64,000 nt of DNA from Rhodeus uyekii. Lineage: Eukaryota; Chordata; Actinopteri; Cypriniformes; Acheilognathidae. The notes below the pieces were generated by a model. That model was not told the DNA's origin. It was given only the letters and a program-made list of their open reading frames with translations, and did not search any database. Of this stretch, positions 23,001 through 34,097 are shown piece after piece. The translations under genes were made by a program, and so were the position numbers. The first letter of the stretch is position 1. Every line of letters starts with the position of its first letter. The stretch spans positions 620,001 to 684,000 of the forward strand of contig JAWRVZ010000181.1 in the NCBI GenBank assembly GCA_037043235.1, read 5' to 3'.

Positions 23001-23428
23001 TGTAACGCAGGGTCGGAGGCAGTAGGATCCATTTGCAGCTCTTTATTAAGAATAATCGTAGTCAGACAGGCAGGGGTCAAGCACCAGCAACAGAAGATCA
23101 GAGACAAGGCAGAGACGAAAACGATAAGGCAGGCAGAATTCAGGGCAGGCAGCAAGGGGTCATAAACGATATAAACAGTCCGAGGTAATGCACAAGAATC
23201 AGAGTAATCACAGGATAAACGCTCAGAGATGTCAGACAAGGCAGAACAAAACTTCGCACTGAGGAGATGGGAGAGTGAGAGTTTATAGCTTGTAAGAGTG
23301 ATTTCAGGTGGAAGGGTAATCAGAGTCCAGCAAGGGTTTATGGGCAATGGAGTCCTGAGGGTTAGTATTCGGGTGAGGGGGCCCTCTGGTGGTGATCAGA
23401 GGGGACCACAGAGACCGTATTTGTGACA
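23001..23428 (-). repeat. 3' LTR of the chromovirus
   Basis: Identical by eye to the copy at 27565-27992. On the minus strand it carries an AATAAA polyadenylation signal (23047-23042). The last 22 codons and the stop of the gag-pol frame fall inside it. Confidence 0.95.
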
Positions 23429-26400
23429 GAGCCCCCTCCCTGCGAGCGGCTCCTGAAGCGAGGATGTAGTCGACGCCGGGGTCTACCACGTGGACGAGGG
23501 GCTGGTCTCTCAGGGTGAGCTTGGTGAAAGTCATTGAGGAGATTCGGGTCGAGGATATCCTCCGCATTGACCCATGATCGTTCTTCTGGACCATACCCCT
23601 CCCAGTCCACCAAGTATTGTAGCATTCTACCCCGGCGTCTGGAGTCCAGAAGCTTGTGTACTCGATAAGCCTCCTCGCCCTCGATGATCAGGGGAGGGGG
23701 TCTATGGTCACCGGTCTCGTCCTGGTTCTCCCCTCCTCTCGAACCACCTGCGGGCTTAAGCAGAGACACATGGAAAGTGGGTGAGATACGGTAGTTAGAA
23801 GGAAGGGCCAAACGATAGGACACAGGGGTTATCTGTCTAACAATCTGGAAGGGACCCACGTACCTAGGACTGAGCTTTTTGCAGGGGAGATGAAGTCGGA
23901 GATCTCGAGTTGATAGCCAGACCCATTGACCCGATTGGTAATCCGGATGAGGGCGACGACGGCGATCTGCTTGTACCTTCTGACGTCGAACAGCTCTTTG
24001 AAGGTGCACATGTGCCTCATCCCACACATTCTCACTCCTCTGGAGCCAGTCATTAACAGAGGGTAGTTCTGATGGGTCGCCCGACCAGGGAAATAGAGGG
24101 GGTTGGTATCCCAGCACACATTGGAATGGAGTTAGTGTAGTAGAGGGCTTGCGTAGAGAGTTTTGGGCGTACTCAGCCCAGAACAAGAAACGACTCCAAT
24201 CTGTCTGGTTTTTATGGCAGTATGACCTGAGGTAGCGAGTAAGTTCTTGGTTGAGACGCTCCACCTGTCCATTGGCTTGGGGGTGGTAACCTGACGTAAG
24301 GCTGACGTTGACGTTGAGATGTTGGAAGAAGGCTTTCCATAAGCGCGAGGTGAACTGTGGACCACGGTCTGAGACTATATCCTCTGGAAGACCGTAAAGC
24401 CGGAATACCCAATTGCATAAACATTCCGCTGTCTCCAAGGCTGTGGGTAATTTGGGTAGAGGAATGAAGCGACAGGCCTTTGAAAACCGATCAACCACGG
24501 TCAGTATGGTGGTATTACCTTGAGAGCTGGGAAGATCTGTGATAAAGTCTATGGCAATGTGTGACCACGGTCGTTGAGGTATGGGAAGGGGCTGGAGTAG
24601 ACCGGCAGGAACTTGATGAGAGGCTTTGGATGTCTGACAGACGGTGCAGGCGTGTATGAAGGTGATGACGTCGGTGAGCATGGAAGGCCACCAGAACCTG
24701 TTGCAGACAAGTTGGTTGGTCGCTGCGATTCCAGGATGACCTGAGCTTTGAAATTCATGGACCAGTTGAATTACTCTCTTACGCAAGGTTGTTGGTACAT
24801 AAATGCGATCTGGAGGACACTCGGGTGGTGTTGGTTCTGAATTCTGAGCATTTGAGATTTCTGTCATGATGTCCCATTGTATGGGAGCTAGAATGAGTGT
24901 CGAAGGGAGAATGGGTTCGTTAGTGGGTGGCAACTGGGAGGATTCATGTTGACGTGAGAGAGCATCCGCTTTGACATTCTTCGAACCGGGTCGATAGGAC
25001 ACGGTGAACTGAAATCTGGTAAAGAAGAGTGCCCATCTTGCCTGTCGTGGATTGAGTCTCTTGGCAGATCGCAGATATTCCAGATTCCGATGGTCAGTTA
25101 GAACCAGAAATGGTTGTTGACTTCCCTCCAGCCAATGGCGCCATTGTTCAAAAGCTGCCTTCATGGCAAGGAGCTCTCGGTCCCCAACATCATAGTTCTG
25201 TTCAGCAGCGGTGAGTTTCCTTGAGTAATATGCACACGGAAAGAGCTTAGGCGGGGTGCCGTGTCTCTGGGATAGCACTGCTCCAATGCCCGTGTTAGAA
25301 GCATCCACCTCAACGACAAACTCCTTTCCAGGATCGGGATGATGCAAGATGGGAGCAGTGGTGAATTGTTCCTTTAAGTTTTGGAAGGCCCGCTCGGCAG
25401 CAGCAGACCAGGATAGTCGACCGCCTCCCTTCTTGAGCATGGAAGTCAGCGGTGATGCAATGGTACTGAAATTCCTGATGAAACGTCTATAGAAGTTTGC
25501 AAACCCCAAAAATCTTTGTAATTCCTTGATGGATGATGGTTGAGGCCAGTGTAGTACTGCCTGTACCTTAGTGTCATCCATGGCGACCCCCTCGGAGCTG
25601 ATGATGTAACCCAAGAATGAGATGGATGTTTGATGGAACTCACATTTTTCTGCCTTAGCATAGAGATGGTGATCGATAAGTCTCTTCAGAATGGTGCGAA
25701 CGTGGGTGATGTGCTCCTCCCGGGTTGTAGAGTAAACGAGAATGTCATCTATGTATACGATGACTCCATTGTTGAGCAGATCTCGGAAGATGTCGTTGAC
25801 AAAAGCTTGAAAGACTGATGGACTGTTAGCCAATCCGAATGGCATGACCCTGTATTCGTAGTGCCCGGTAGTGGTGGAGAAGGCCGTCTTCCACTCGTCC
25901 CCCTCTCGGATACGGATGAGATTGTAAGCACTTCTTAGGTCCAATTTTGTGAAATATTTTGCTGAGCGTAATTGTTCAAGAGCTGAGGGTACTAAAGGCA
26001 GAGGGTACCGGAATTTCACTGTGATTTCATTCAGGCCCCGGTAGTCTATGCAAGGACGTAAGCCGCCATCTTTCTTCTTCACAAAGAAGAATCCTGCAGA
26101 AGCCGGGGACGTGGATGGTTGGATAAATCCCTTGGATAATTCCTCCTCTATATAATCTTTCATGGCTTCAGACTCTGGTTGCGATAAGGGAAAAATTCTG
26201 CCTTTAGGGGGAGTAGTACCTGGGAGTAGGTTGATTGCACAATCACTGGAACGATGAGGAGGTAATTGAGCAGCCCTGGACTTGCTGAAAGCCTCATGGA
26301 GATCTTGGTATTCAGGCGGTATTGAGGTCTTGATGTTAGCAGATGTGTGTGATGAAGATGGAGTCTGTGATGAAGAAGGAGCGGTTTTCTTGACTGGGGA

Positions 26401-27534
26401 CACAGGGAGGCAGTTTATTTTACATGACTCTGACCAATGCACGATTTGATTCCCTTCCCAGGAGATGTGTGGGTTATGCAAGCGAAGCCAGGGCAATCCG
26501 AGAATGATGGGATGTTGTGGTGTCTTAATGACAAAGAACTGGGTGGTTTCCGTGTGTAATGCCCCAATTTGCAAGGACACCTTCCTGGTACTGAAGTGAA
26601 CCTTGCCGGTCCCTAGGGGGCGCCCGTCGAGCGCTGCCACTGTTAACACAGATTGACATGGGATCAGAGGAATCCTGTGTACTTTTACAAACTCTGAATC
26701 AATGAAGTTGTCTGCTGCCCCAGAGTCTATCATGGCTTCGGATTCAATACAGTTCTGGTTGAAAGACAGCATTACAGGAATAACAGTACTGGAGGAAGAA
26801 GGACTTGGGACACTCACCGCAGTAGGGTCTTTAGACGTGGGCCGAATTGGGCATGTTGCTCTCATATGACCTGGTTGGCCACAATACAAACATAATCTTT
26901 GTCGAATTCGTCGTTCCCTCTCCTCTGCAGGTAGATGAGTGTATCCGATCTGCATGGGCTCAGGCTCAGATGACGTTGAAACTGCGGAAAATGGGGTCCG
27001 GGGGTTCCGGTTCGGCCGTCTTGAGCGAATCAGGTTGTCAACCCGAATGGCAAGTTCAATGAACTGTTCCAAATCCTTCCCATCATCGCGGCAGGCGAGT
27101 TCGGACTGTAATTCGGTGTTCAGTCCCTTTCGAAACAGTAGCTTAAGGGTATCCTCTACCCACACTGTTTGGGCCGCGAGAGTGCGGAAGGAGAGAGCAT
27201 AGTCAGCGGCGGTTTGACCTCCTTGACGAAGTGCTAATAGTTGTTCTCCAGCATCCTTTCCGCCCTCGGCATGCTCAAAAATCTCCCGAAACCTCTTCAG
27301 GAAGCCACTGAATGTTGCAACCATCGGTTGCCCATCCTTCCAGACCGCGGTTGCCCATTCCAGAGCTTTACCAGTCAGCAGGGAACAAACAAATGATATA
27401 CGACTCTCCTCGGTGGGATAAAGGGTAGGCTGTTGAGACACGAATAGAGAGCACTGTAGCAGAAATCCCTTACACTTCGAGGGGGAGCCGTCATACTTCT
27501 CCGGGAAAGCGAGTCGCGGGCTTGCGGTGGACAC
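23362..27534 (-). CDS. Chromovirus gag-pol polyprotein, intact 1390 codons
   Basis: One uninterrupted frame without a gag/pol frameshift. In order: gag-like region (about 1-205); a CCHC zinc knuckle CLYCGQPGHMRATC (215-228); aspartic protease with DSGA (270-273); reverse transcriptase (about 480-650) with YIDD at 594-597; RNase H with VEVDAS (D744), E near 787 and LTDHRN (D814); integrase with an HHCC zinc finger (H926, H933, C963, C966) and catalytic D996, D1056, E1092 with DD35E spacing; then a chromodomain (about 1290-1345, YLVDWEGYGPEERSW) and a basic tail. All catalytic residues expected of an active element are present. The start at 27534 lies 30 bases inside the 5' LTR. The frame runs through the polypurine tract and ends 67 bp inside the 3' LTR. 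A single fused frame as in Tf1 implies gag is released by proteolysis. Confidence 0.95.
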   Translation of the reverse strand: MSTASPRLAFPEKYDGSPSKCKGFLLQCSLFVSQQPTLYPTEESRISFVCSLLTGKALEWATAVWKDGQPMVATFSGFLKRFREIFEHAEGGKDAGEQLLALRQGGQTAADYALSFRTLAAQTVWVEDTLKLLFRKGLNTELQSELACRDDGKDLEQFIELAIRVDNLIRSRRPNRNPRTPFSAVSTSSEPEPMQIGYTHLPAEERERRIRQRLCLYCGQPGHMRATCPIRPTSKDPTAVSVPSPSSSSTVIPVMLSFNQNCIESEAMIDSGAADNFIDSEFVKVHRIPLIPCQSVLTVAALDGRPLGTGKVHFSTRKVSLQIGALHTETTQFFVIKTPQHPIILGLPWLRLHNPHISWEGNQIVHWSESCKINCLPVSPVKKTAPSSSQTPSSSHTSANIKTSIPPEYQDLHEAFSKSRAAQLPPHRSSDCAINLLPGTTPPKGRIFPLSQPESEAMKDYIEEELSKGFIQPSTSPASAGFFFVKKKDGGLRPCIDYRGLNEITVKFRYPLPLVPSALEQLRSAKYFTKLDLRSAYNLIRIREGDEWKTAFSTTTGHYEYRVMPFGLANSPSVFQAFVNDIFRDLLNNGVIVYIDDILVYSTTREEHITHVRTILKRLIDHHLYAKAEKCEFHQTSISFLGYIISSEGVAMDDTKVQAVLHWPQPSSIKELQRFLGFANFYRRFIRNFSTIASPLTSMLKKGGGRLSWSAAAERAFQNLKEQFTTAPILHHPDPGKEFVVEVDASNTGIGAVLSQRHGTPPKLFPCAYYSRKLTAAEQNYDVGDRELLAMKAAFEQWRHWLEGSQQPFLVLTDHRNLEYLRSAKRLNPRQARWALFFTRFQFTVSYRPGSKNVKADALSRQHESSQLPPTNEPILPSTLILAPIQWDIMTEISNAQNSEPTPPECPPDRIYVPTTLRKRVIQLVHEFQSSGHPGIAATNQLVCNRFWWPSMLTDVITFIHACTVCQTSKASHQVPAGLLQPLPIPQRPWSHIAIDFITDLPSSQGNTTILTVVDRFSKACRFIPLPKLPTALETAECLCNWVFRLYGLPEDIVSDRGPQFTSRLWKAFFQHLNVNVSLTSGYHPQANGQVERLNQELTRYLRSYCHKNQTDWSRFLFWAEYAQNSLRKPSTTLTPFQCVLGYQPPLFPWSGDPSELPSVNDWLQRSENVWDEAHVHLQRAVRRQKVQADRRRRPHPDYQSGQWVWLSTRDLRLHLPCKKLSPRYVGPFQIVRQITPVSYRLALPSNYRISPTFHVSLLKPAGGSRGGENQDETGDHRPPPLIIEGEEAYRVHKLLDSRRRGRMLQYLVDWEGYGPEERSWVNAEDILDPNLLNDFHQAHPERPAPRPRGRPRRRLHPRFRSRSQGGGSVTNTVSVVPSDHHQRAPSPEY
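23432..23441 (-). other. Polypurine tract of the chromovirus
   Basis: On the minus strand AGGGAGGGGG followed by CTC lies directly before the 3' LTR, where plus-strand DNA synthesis primes. It is also translated, because the gag-pol frame runs through it. Confidence 0.8.
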
Positions 27535-27553
27535 TACAGGTGTGACACTGGTG

Positions 27554-27563
27554 GCGAAGTTTT
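27554..27563 (-). other. Self-priming primer-binding site
   Basis: One base inside the 5' LTR the minus strand reads AAAACTTCGC. No TGG-type tRNA complement is present. The exact reverse complement GCGAAGTTTT occurs in the LTR (minus strand, 27821-27812), 30 bases downstream of a TATA box. The transcript's own 5' end could therefore pair with this site, as in Tf1 and sushi elements. Confidence 0.75.
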
Positions 27564-27564
27564 C

Positions 27565-27992
27565 TGTAACGCAGGGTCGGAGGCAGTAGGATCCATTTGC
27601 AGCTCTTTATTAAGAATAATCGTAGTCAGACAGGCAGGGGTCAAGCACCAGCAACAGAAGATCAGAGACAAGGCAGAGACGAAAACGATAAGGCAGGCAG
27701 AATTCAGGGCAGGCAGCAAGGGGTCATAAACGATATAAACAGTCCGAGGTAATGCACAAGAATCAGAGTAATCACAGGATAAACGCTCAGAGATGTCAGA
27801 CAAGGCAGAACAAAACTTCGCACTGAGGAGATGGGAGAGTGAGAGTTTATAGCTTGTAAGAGTGATTTCAGGTGGAAGGGTAATCAGAGTCCAGCAAGGG
27901 TTTATGGGCAATGGAGTCCTGAGGGTTAGTATTCGGGTGAGGGGGCCCTCTGGTGGTGATCAGAGGGGACCACAGAGACCGTATTTGTGACA
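27565..27992 (-). repeat. 5' LTR of the chromovirus
   Basis: The promoter-bearing LTR for the minus-strand transcript. It begins TGTCACAAATACGG on the minus strand and ends GTTACA. It matches the 3' LTR along its full 428 bp. Confidence 0.95.
27812..27852 (-). promoter_or_regulatory. LTR core promoter: TATA box and predicted transcription start
   Basis: On the minus strand CTATAAA (27852-27846) lies about 30 bases before GTGCGAAG (27822 onward), the usual TATA-to-start distance. A start at or next to 27821 would put GCGAAGTTTT at the very 5' end of the RNA, as self-priming requires. The same arrangement is repeated in the left LTR. Confidence 0.65.
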
Positions 27993-27997
27993 AAAAC

Positions 27998-30599
27998 GAG
28001 TCTCCAAGATGTCCACCACAACCTCACCTCATATAAACTCTGAACATTACCATGCATGACGTTTAAAGCAGTCTAATCTGTATCCACAATATAGCTTTGT
28101 AAATGCATTACACTTCTGTATTTCCTCACAATATTGGAACTGTGGTCTCTGATTAATGCTTTTCACTATGGATTCATTACAGATAGGTGGCACCTGGAAA
28201 AAACATTCAGAGTGAGATTTACAGGGACAACCCACACTGTTAACAATGGAGTGATCCTGCTTGCCCAACCAGTTACTCAAAAAGCTGGCGCTGGAAGCGA
28301 GAACCATACAATGACAGTATTTACAAAAAAACTAAGAATTTCAGTGTACACATAACACATAAACAACAGTCAGCCAGCTTTCAGGATGCCAGGATTTACT
28401 TCTGGGGTTCATGAAACGTACATGAAATGTACAGTTGTCCCCTTTTTAATATGTACTTCTTTGAGAGGAAATTGTATTTCCTGAAATTGGCATGAACTAC
28501 AGGCAGCAATGGAAATCTTAAAAGTGTTCACAAAGCTAAATTAATTAATACTTTGAGTGTTCAGATTTATTTATAAAAATGTAATATAAAAATATAAATG
28601 AATCAGTTCTGAATCATTGTTTTTTTTATTGAAGAACACACAGAATCTGAATATTTTTTATCTTCTGGAATTACAAAATTAAGCATTATTAATTATTTTA
28701 CAATATCAACACCCTAATAAATATCTTACCTTATCTTACCATGCCTCCCCTATACTGATTCTGAACACAATTTATCAGGTAACAGGTACATAACAGGAAC
28801 TTCTTTGTTAAATACCAAGCTTACAGTCATACATGTTTCTGTTTCCCATGGGCACTGTTGACTTTACATGGTTAATGCTCAGTACAGACACACTGAAGTT
28901 GTTTATCATGGAGGATAACACTCTCAAGCTTCAGTGTCCCCAAACAAACCCTCTCAATAACAGACTGCATTCAAAGTGGGCTTTGACGTAGCTGGTTGTC
29001 AGGTTGGACTGAACTCAATGTGAGAGGAAGAGTGTATACCGTACGTTGCAAAGAGACGGCTTTTTAAATGACAATTTAATGGGCTGATCAACACATGATC
29101 CTGGTCTCTATAATTTGCCAGTCGTTTCTATTTCCAGGCCGGTGGGGGTTAAAGTAGAAGCCTTCACACCTTCAAACCATCCAGTCAGTGCAGACACCCA
29201 TACAAACATCTAATATGTCTGATGGAGTCTTCTTACTGCATAGGTCCTCCCTGGTTAGCTGCTTTGGGATGGCTAGTGTAGTATGAAAATTGAGATGAAT
29301 GTTCCTAGAAGATTACGCTTTAATTGTCAGACAACAGTCTTTATCTCAGCTTAATGTTGTAATTAGCATGCAGTGATTGTTATGGAGAAAGCAGAGCGTG
29401 AAACGCAAACACACTGTTTGGAGAGCAAGACAACATCCACCCACATTTTTGAGACTGGCAGGAGCAGGAGGAACGAGGATGCAACGGCCTCATTATCTTT
29501 CTCCTCTCTGCTTTCATGGCATACATTTGTTCCATGTTTAATTACACTGTAGCACTCAAGCTGAGAGAAGTCACACCCGTGTCCTGTCACATCTGCGAGT
29601 GCTTTTCAATTTAGTGTCAAGATTCTGGGCTATACTATGTTGTCAGCTTTAGAACATCTTCCTAGAAATAACAGCCCAACATACTACCCTCAAAAAGAAA
29701 ATAGATTTTCTTGTTATTTTTGCCAGGTAAAGCAATAAATCAAAACGTGCTGGTTATATTTGGACCAATTATGAGTGGAGGGACAAAGAACCGATATACA
29801 GTACAGTAGAGCTCATTAAGGAATCACTGAAAACTTTTCCCTTTGGAAGGTAAATTGGGAGTTTCTGTAAGCCCTCTCTTGTTAGTGGTCAGGCCCAGTC
29901 TTGTCACTCTGCACAAGCTGAAGAAGGGGGGCCTGCCGTGGGATCTGTTTGTCTCAGCTTGAGTAATGACTTTTAAAAGCTGTCGCTGCAAGAGAGAACC
30001 TGACCCCAGTGACAACAAAACATTAATAAAGGATGGATTACATGCTCAATGGCTACCAACTCCTTCACACAGTGACCAGGATGCACATTTAACCCTTCAG
30101 ATCCGCAAGGGGGAAGGATATCACATAAAGGAGGAGAAATACGGATGGTTTAAAAGTGTGTTGCAAAATGTGACACAAAGAGGTTAATTAATATTCAGAG
30201 AGAGATTAGGAAAGTAATGGAGTGCAGCATACAATTATCAAAGAGAAAAAGTCTGAATCAATTTCATTATCACAATGATTATTATTCAAATTGCCTGGTT
30301 TTCTTTTGAAACGAAATCAAACAACAAAATAAACACACACACAAAAAAACAAGCCAAGCTACAAAAGCATTATAAAATTGTATGATTTCAGTAGGACATC
30401 AAATCATTCCTCATAAGTAATTAGATTTTTGGGTTAGTTCTTAACAGAGTTCTTATCAATTTCACTCTAATTTTAAGTGTTGTTAATAGTTAAGAGACAA
30501 ATAAAGCTTCTTTGGCAGATATACCATATAGTTGTCAGGATGGTATGTAGAGGTGTATGAAGGCAAGGAGGCACAGGAATGAAATTTTAATAACAGGTT
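27998..30599. other. Intergenic or first-intron sequence, no gene seen
   Basis: AT-rich and non-coding; no repeat that I recognise. Short open frames near 29363-30187 lack family features. Confidence 0.6.
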
Positions 30600-30831
30600 G
30601 GATCCTTCAGAAATCATTCTAATATGCTGATTTTCTTATTATTTCTTGTTATTATTAATGTTTAAAATAGTTGTGCTGCTTACTATTTTTTGGAAAAAAT
30701 ATTTGGGGTTCTTTAATGAATAGAAAGAGTACCTATTAGAATTTTTTTTAAATGTCTTTATAGTCACTTTGATCAATTTAATGAATCATGGCTAACACCT
30801 TTCAAAAAAAAAAAAAATTCGAATGGTATTA
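30600..30831 (+). repeat. GTTCAAA-GTTTGGGGT interspersed repeat, right-half copy
   Basis: Contains GATCCTTCAGAAATCATTCT, AATATGCTGATTTTCTTATT, AGTTGTGCTGCTTACTATTT and TTTGATCAATTTAATGAATC, then an A-run and GAATGGTA, in family order. The left third is missing. Confidence 0.7.
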
Positions 30832-32267
30832 TAAATAGAAAGAAAGAAAAACAGCCAATCTCCTACTTGAGAATAGTAAAAAACCCACACTTAACATTAA
30901 CAATTTCACACTTGTTATTTTTAATTTCTTACAATACGTGTACAACGAAACAACCATTTACATTTTCCATAACAAACCATAACAAATATTTTCCAAAGCT
31001 CATAAACACTCTTTGCGAGCACTAATACAGCCCAAAAGAGAGACAGAGAGATTGTAAATTTGTACTTAAAACCTTTGTACAGCAGAAGGAAACCAGCAGT
31101 TAGTAATTAAATCTTAATTAGCGTTTATTGTTTTGAAACAGCATCAATCAGACAGAACAATGAAGCGAACTAATCACACTCGTATGAAGACGTCACAAGA
31201 GAATGAATGGCTGACCGACAAAAAACAGCTAATCAACAAAGGCCCTCTGCTAAGAAAGACACCCTGGTTGGGAAGGAGACACTCTGAGACACTCTGCACT
31301 GATAATAATGCTAAAAATAAAACAGCTGAAATGACTCCATCCACTGCAATTTACTTTCTCACTGATTAGAGATCACACAACAACAACAAAAATAAAAGGA
31401 AAAGGAAAGAAGAGGAGATACGTGTAATTCATTTTCTGCAATCCAGCAAAAGCCATATTTTCAGTTTCCAAGTAAGGGACCAGGATGACCCCAGCCTCAC
31501 TCTCTACAGCAGATGTATCATGTCGCTTGTTCATCTTTTCATTGTATTCCATTCCTGCTCTTTTGCACTTACTCTCTTTCTTTACTCAACCTTCCTGAGG
31601 CCTCCAACAGGATTTAGATATGGTGAGCAGAGGTTTTTGACAGGGAACACAAAACAGCATGGGAACAGACCCATTGACCCAAGCAGACATTTACATTATG
31701 CATTTGGTGACTCAATGTGCATTTAAGGAACACACATAGTAGAAAAAGAACAGCATAAAAAGAACCGAAAGCTTCCAGAAGAGACACCAACCAAAAAGTG
31801 AGTGACAGTACAGTGAACGCAAGTCACAACAACAAGCAAAAGGCATCAGAGGAATATGGTAAAATTTCTGTATTTTTAATCAAATAAATGCAGCCTAAGT
31901 GAGAATAAGCTAGACATGGGCATGAGCTAGACAGGTATAGTTTTCCTAGTATAGTCCAGAGAAGAATAATTTAAGTCTGAGGATCAAACATTCTACACCT
32001 CTGAGCCTTGGTGAGCGCATTATAAATGTAAAAAGCCTTCAGAGCTTATGAAGTCAAAACTAGTGCTGATATATCTCCACATTTACTACGTGAGTGGACT
32101 GAAAATGAAGTCAGTCTCTATAGTTAGCTCTTACAAAGCTCCATCAGATGCCATCTATCAATAAACTGCATTAGGTGCATGAATGATTTTTAGGCAGTTT
32201 TATATCTAGAGATTTAGAACACATGACTTGCTCATTGTTGCATTCTTATTTGGAGCCCTGCAGTACT
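30832..32267. other. Non-coding, no clear feature
   Basis: AT-rich sequence. A short CATTTACATTATGCATTTGG at 31688-31707 resembles the SINE tail but is too short to call. Confidence 0.55.
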
Positions 32268-32330
32268 TGTACACAGTGGTCCTAAAAAGTATTTGAACTC
32301 TTAAGACACCGTTGAAATTGTATGAAGTCA
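32268..32330 (+). repeat. Possible Tc1-like terminal repeat fragment
   Basis: ACAGTGGTCCTAAAAAGTAT then TTGAACTCTTAAGACACC resembles the outer end of Tc1-type fish elements (CAGTG, then AAAAGTATTTG). No partner end or transposase is visible nearby. Confidence 0.35.
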
Positions 32331-32559
32331 TTGCTTCATCACTGTACTGCAAAATATCAAACCAAGTAGCATTTATTTTAAGACTACACAAAAACACTTC
32401 AAGAAAATAATAAAAATTAAATAATTTAAAATGTGTTTGTTAAATTTTAAACATAAAAACAACAGAGCAAGACAAATACATATTGATAAAAAAATTTAGG
32501 ATCTATATTTCCTTTTTTATGAAAGAAGTCGCTTATGTTCAACAAATCTGTATTTACTT

Positions 32560-32993
32560 GACCAAAAATACACTAATACAGTAAGATTTAAATTACCGTA
32601 CAGCTTGAAATAAGTTTTCCATCTTTATTGTTTTCCATTTTAATTTATTCCTTTGGTAAATATATATTTTCAGCAACATTACTCCAGTCTTCAGTGACAC
32701 ATGATCCTTCAGATGCTCAATAAATATTTGTTCCATTTTTATTGACAATGTTGAAACAGGCGCTACTTAATATTTTGAGGAAACAGTGACATTTTTTTTT
32801 CAGGATTCAATGACAAAATGATAAAATTTCAAAAGGACATTTATATGATTTTTAAAATATATCCTTTGCAACTTTAGAAATGTCTTAACTGTCACTTTTG
32901 ATCATTTTGCCGAACGTTCTCAAAGTATTGATTTGTTTTAAATCACACACACACACACCTTACTGACCCCAAACATTTGAATTGTAGTACATT
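32560..32993 (+). repeat. GTTCAAA-GTTTGGGGT interspersed repeat, longest copy
   Basis: Carries CAGCAACATTACTCCAGTCT, TCAGTGACACATGATCCTTC, TTTTTTTTCAGGATTCAATG, AACTGTCACTTTTGATCATT, an inserted or expanded (CA)n at 32944-32957, and the right end TTACTGACCCCAAACATTTG then AATTGTAGTA. The inverted terminus (ATTGTAGTA against CTACTGTT) marks the true end. Confidence 0.75.
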
Positions 32994-34097
32994 TGGGCAC
33001 TTTGTGGTTGTACAAATTTAGATCGCCATAGCTACCATCTAATCTTCAAAAACACTAATGATTTAATAACATAGTTAAGTGTTAAATACGGTTAAGTATT
33101 AAACACTGTTAAATCTTTAGCAAAATTCAAAATGAAAATCCATTTTTCATTTATCTTCTAACAAACAGTAATTAAATCGGCCATTAATATCCATTGCATG
33201 TTCATGTTACGGATGATTACTACAATTTTATACTATTTTTGTTGTCCACATTATTATATTATTGTTTATCATAATTAATTATTGGCTTATTCCATCAGCC
33301 AGAATTTTTGTATCAGTGCATTCCTACATCATATATCTAATACAAATCATTGTGATGTCAGTTCCTTAAAAGTAATAGCATAGTGACTCAAAAAAGTTAG
33401 TTTTGAGTAAAGCTCTATAATGCCATTTTATCCTTCCCTTATCCATATAACGACATACTTTAGACATTTTAAGTGTGGCTTAAGTGTCCAAATGCAATTT
33501 GGGCACAAAGCAACTGTATATTCATATATTTAATAAACAATTGGATGGGGATTGAAGAGAAGACCCTAACACAGACTGCCGCACAGAAGCAAGTAACTCG
33601 AGCCTGGCTCCTTGAACCGCAGCACCTCGCCACTTTGGTGACAGTGTAGTATGGCCATCCAACAGAGATGATAGACAGCCACAGGAGAACGGCATACTGA
33701 TGACACAGCCCACCAGGATAGACACATCAGTGTCCGGGTCCGGGAAAGCAGAGCAATGCTGACTCACACTCAAGCTCATACCACATAGGTGCTTTCTGCT
33801 GGTCACCACAACCACACCCCTTATCAAATAGACGACGAGGCACCCTCTAGCAGGCTAGAGGAAGACCACTGCTGGTTTTCCCACAGGCTGGAGGGCGAGA
33901 AGCAGCGATTGCGGGCAGGTGTTAGTTCTCCAGCTGTCCAGAGACTTTCACAATTATTCATGGTGACTCAACTCCTGAGAAAAAGGGCCACTTCATAGGA
34001 CGTACAGCGCATGTTTTCTACATCCTGCACGTTCCAGATTTTGATCCGCTGAGTTAAATTCTCAAATTTCACTTTAAAGATTAAATGAGGTATTCTT
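32994..34097. other. Non-coding, no gene supported
   Basis: The 101-codon minus-strand frame at 33827-33522 sits in a GC-richer patch (33550-33960). I do not recognise its product and see no splice context. Confidence 0.5.

Larger units (their letters stand above)
23001..27992 (-). mobile_element. Complete Ty3/gypsy chromovirus (LTR retrotransposon)
   Basis: Two 428-bp LTRs (23001-23428 and 27565-27992) begin TGTAACGCAGGG and end TATTTGTGACA on the plus strand. The element is flanked by a perfect 5-bp duplication AAAAC (22996-23000, 27993-27997). Transcription is on the minus strand, so the 5' LTR is the right-hand one. Reading along, I find no difference between the LTRs, which implies a very recent insertion. 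The inside is a single gag-pol frame. The primer-binding site is of self-priming type, and a polypurine tract precedes the 3' LTR. C-terminal chromodomain plus self-priming place it with the Tf1/sushi-like chromoviruses. It lies 194 bp from the pogo-type element, upstream of ppp2r3a and in the same orientation. Confidence 0.95.

Noticed and set aside
22815..23347. Open frames of 116 and 157 codons overlapping the left LTR
   Set aside because: They are chance frames in LTR and flanking sequence; the same frame recurs in the right LTR at 27534-27911.
31688..31712. SINE tail-like CATTTACATTATGCATTTGG
   Set aside because: Only about 20 bases match; chance in AT-rich DNA is plausible.
33522..33827. 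101-codon minus-strand frame in a GC-richer patch
   Set aside because: Composition explains the open frame; no domain or splice signals.
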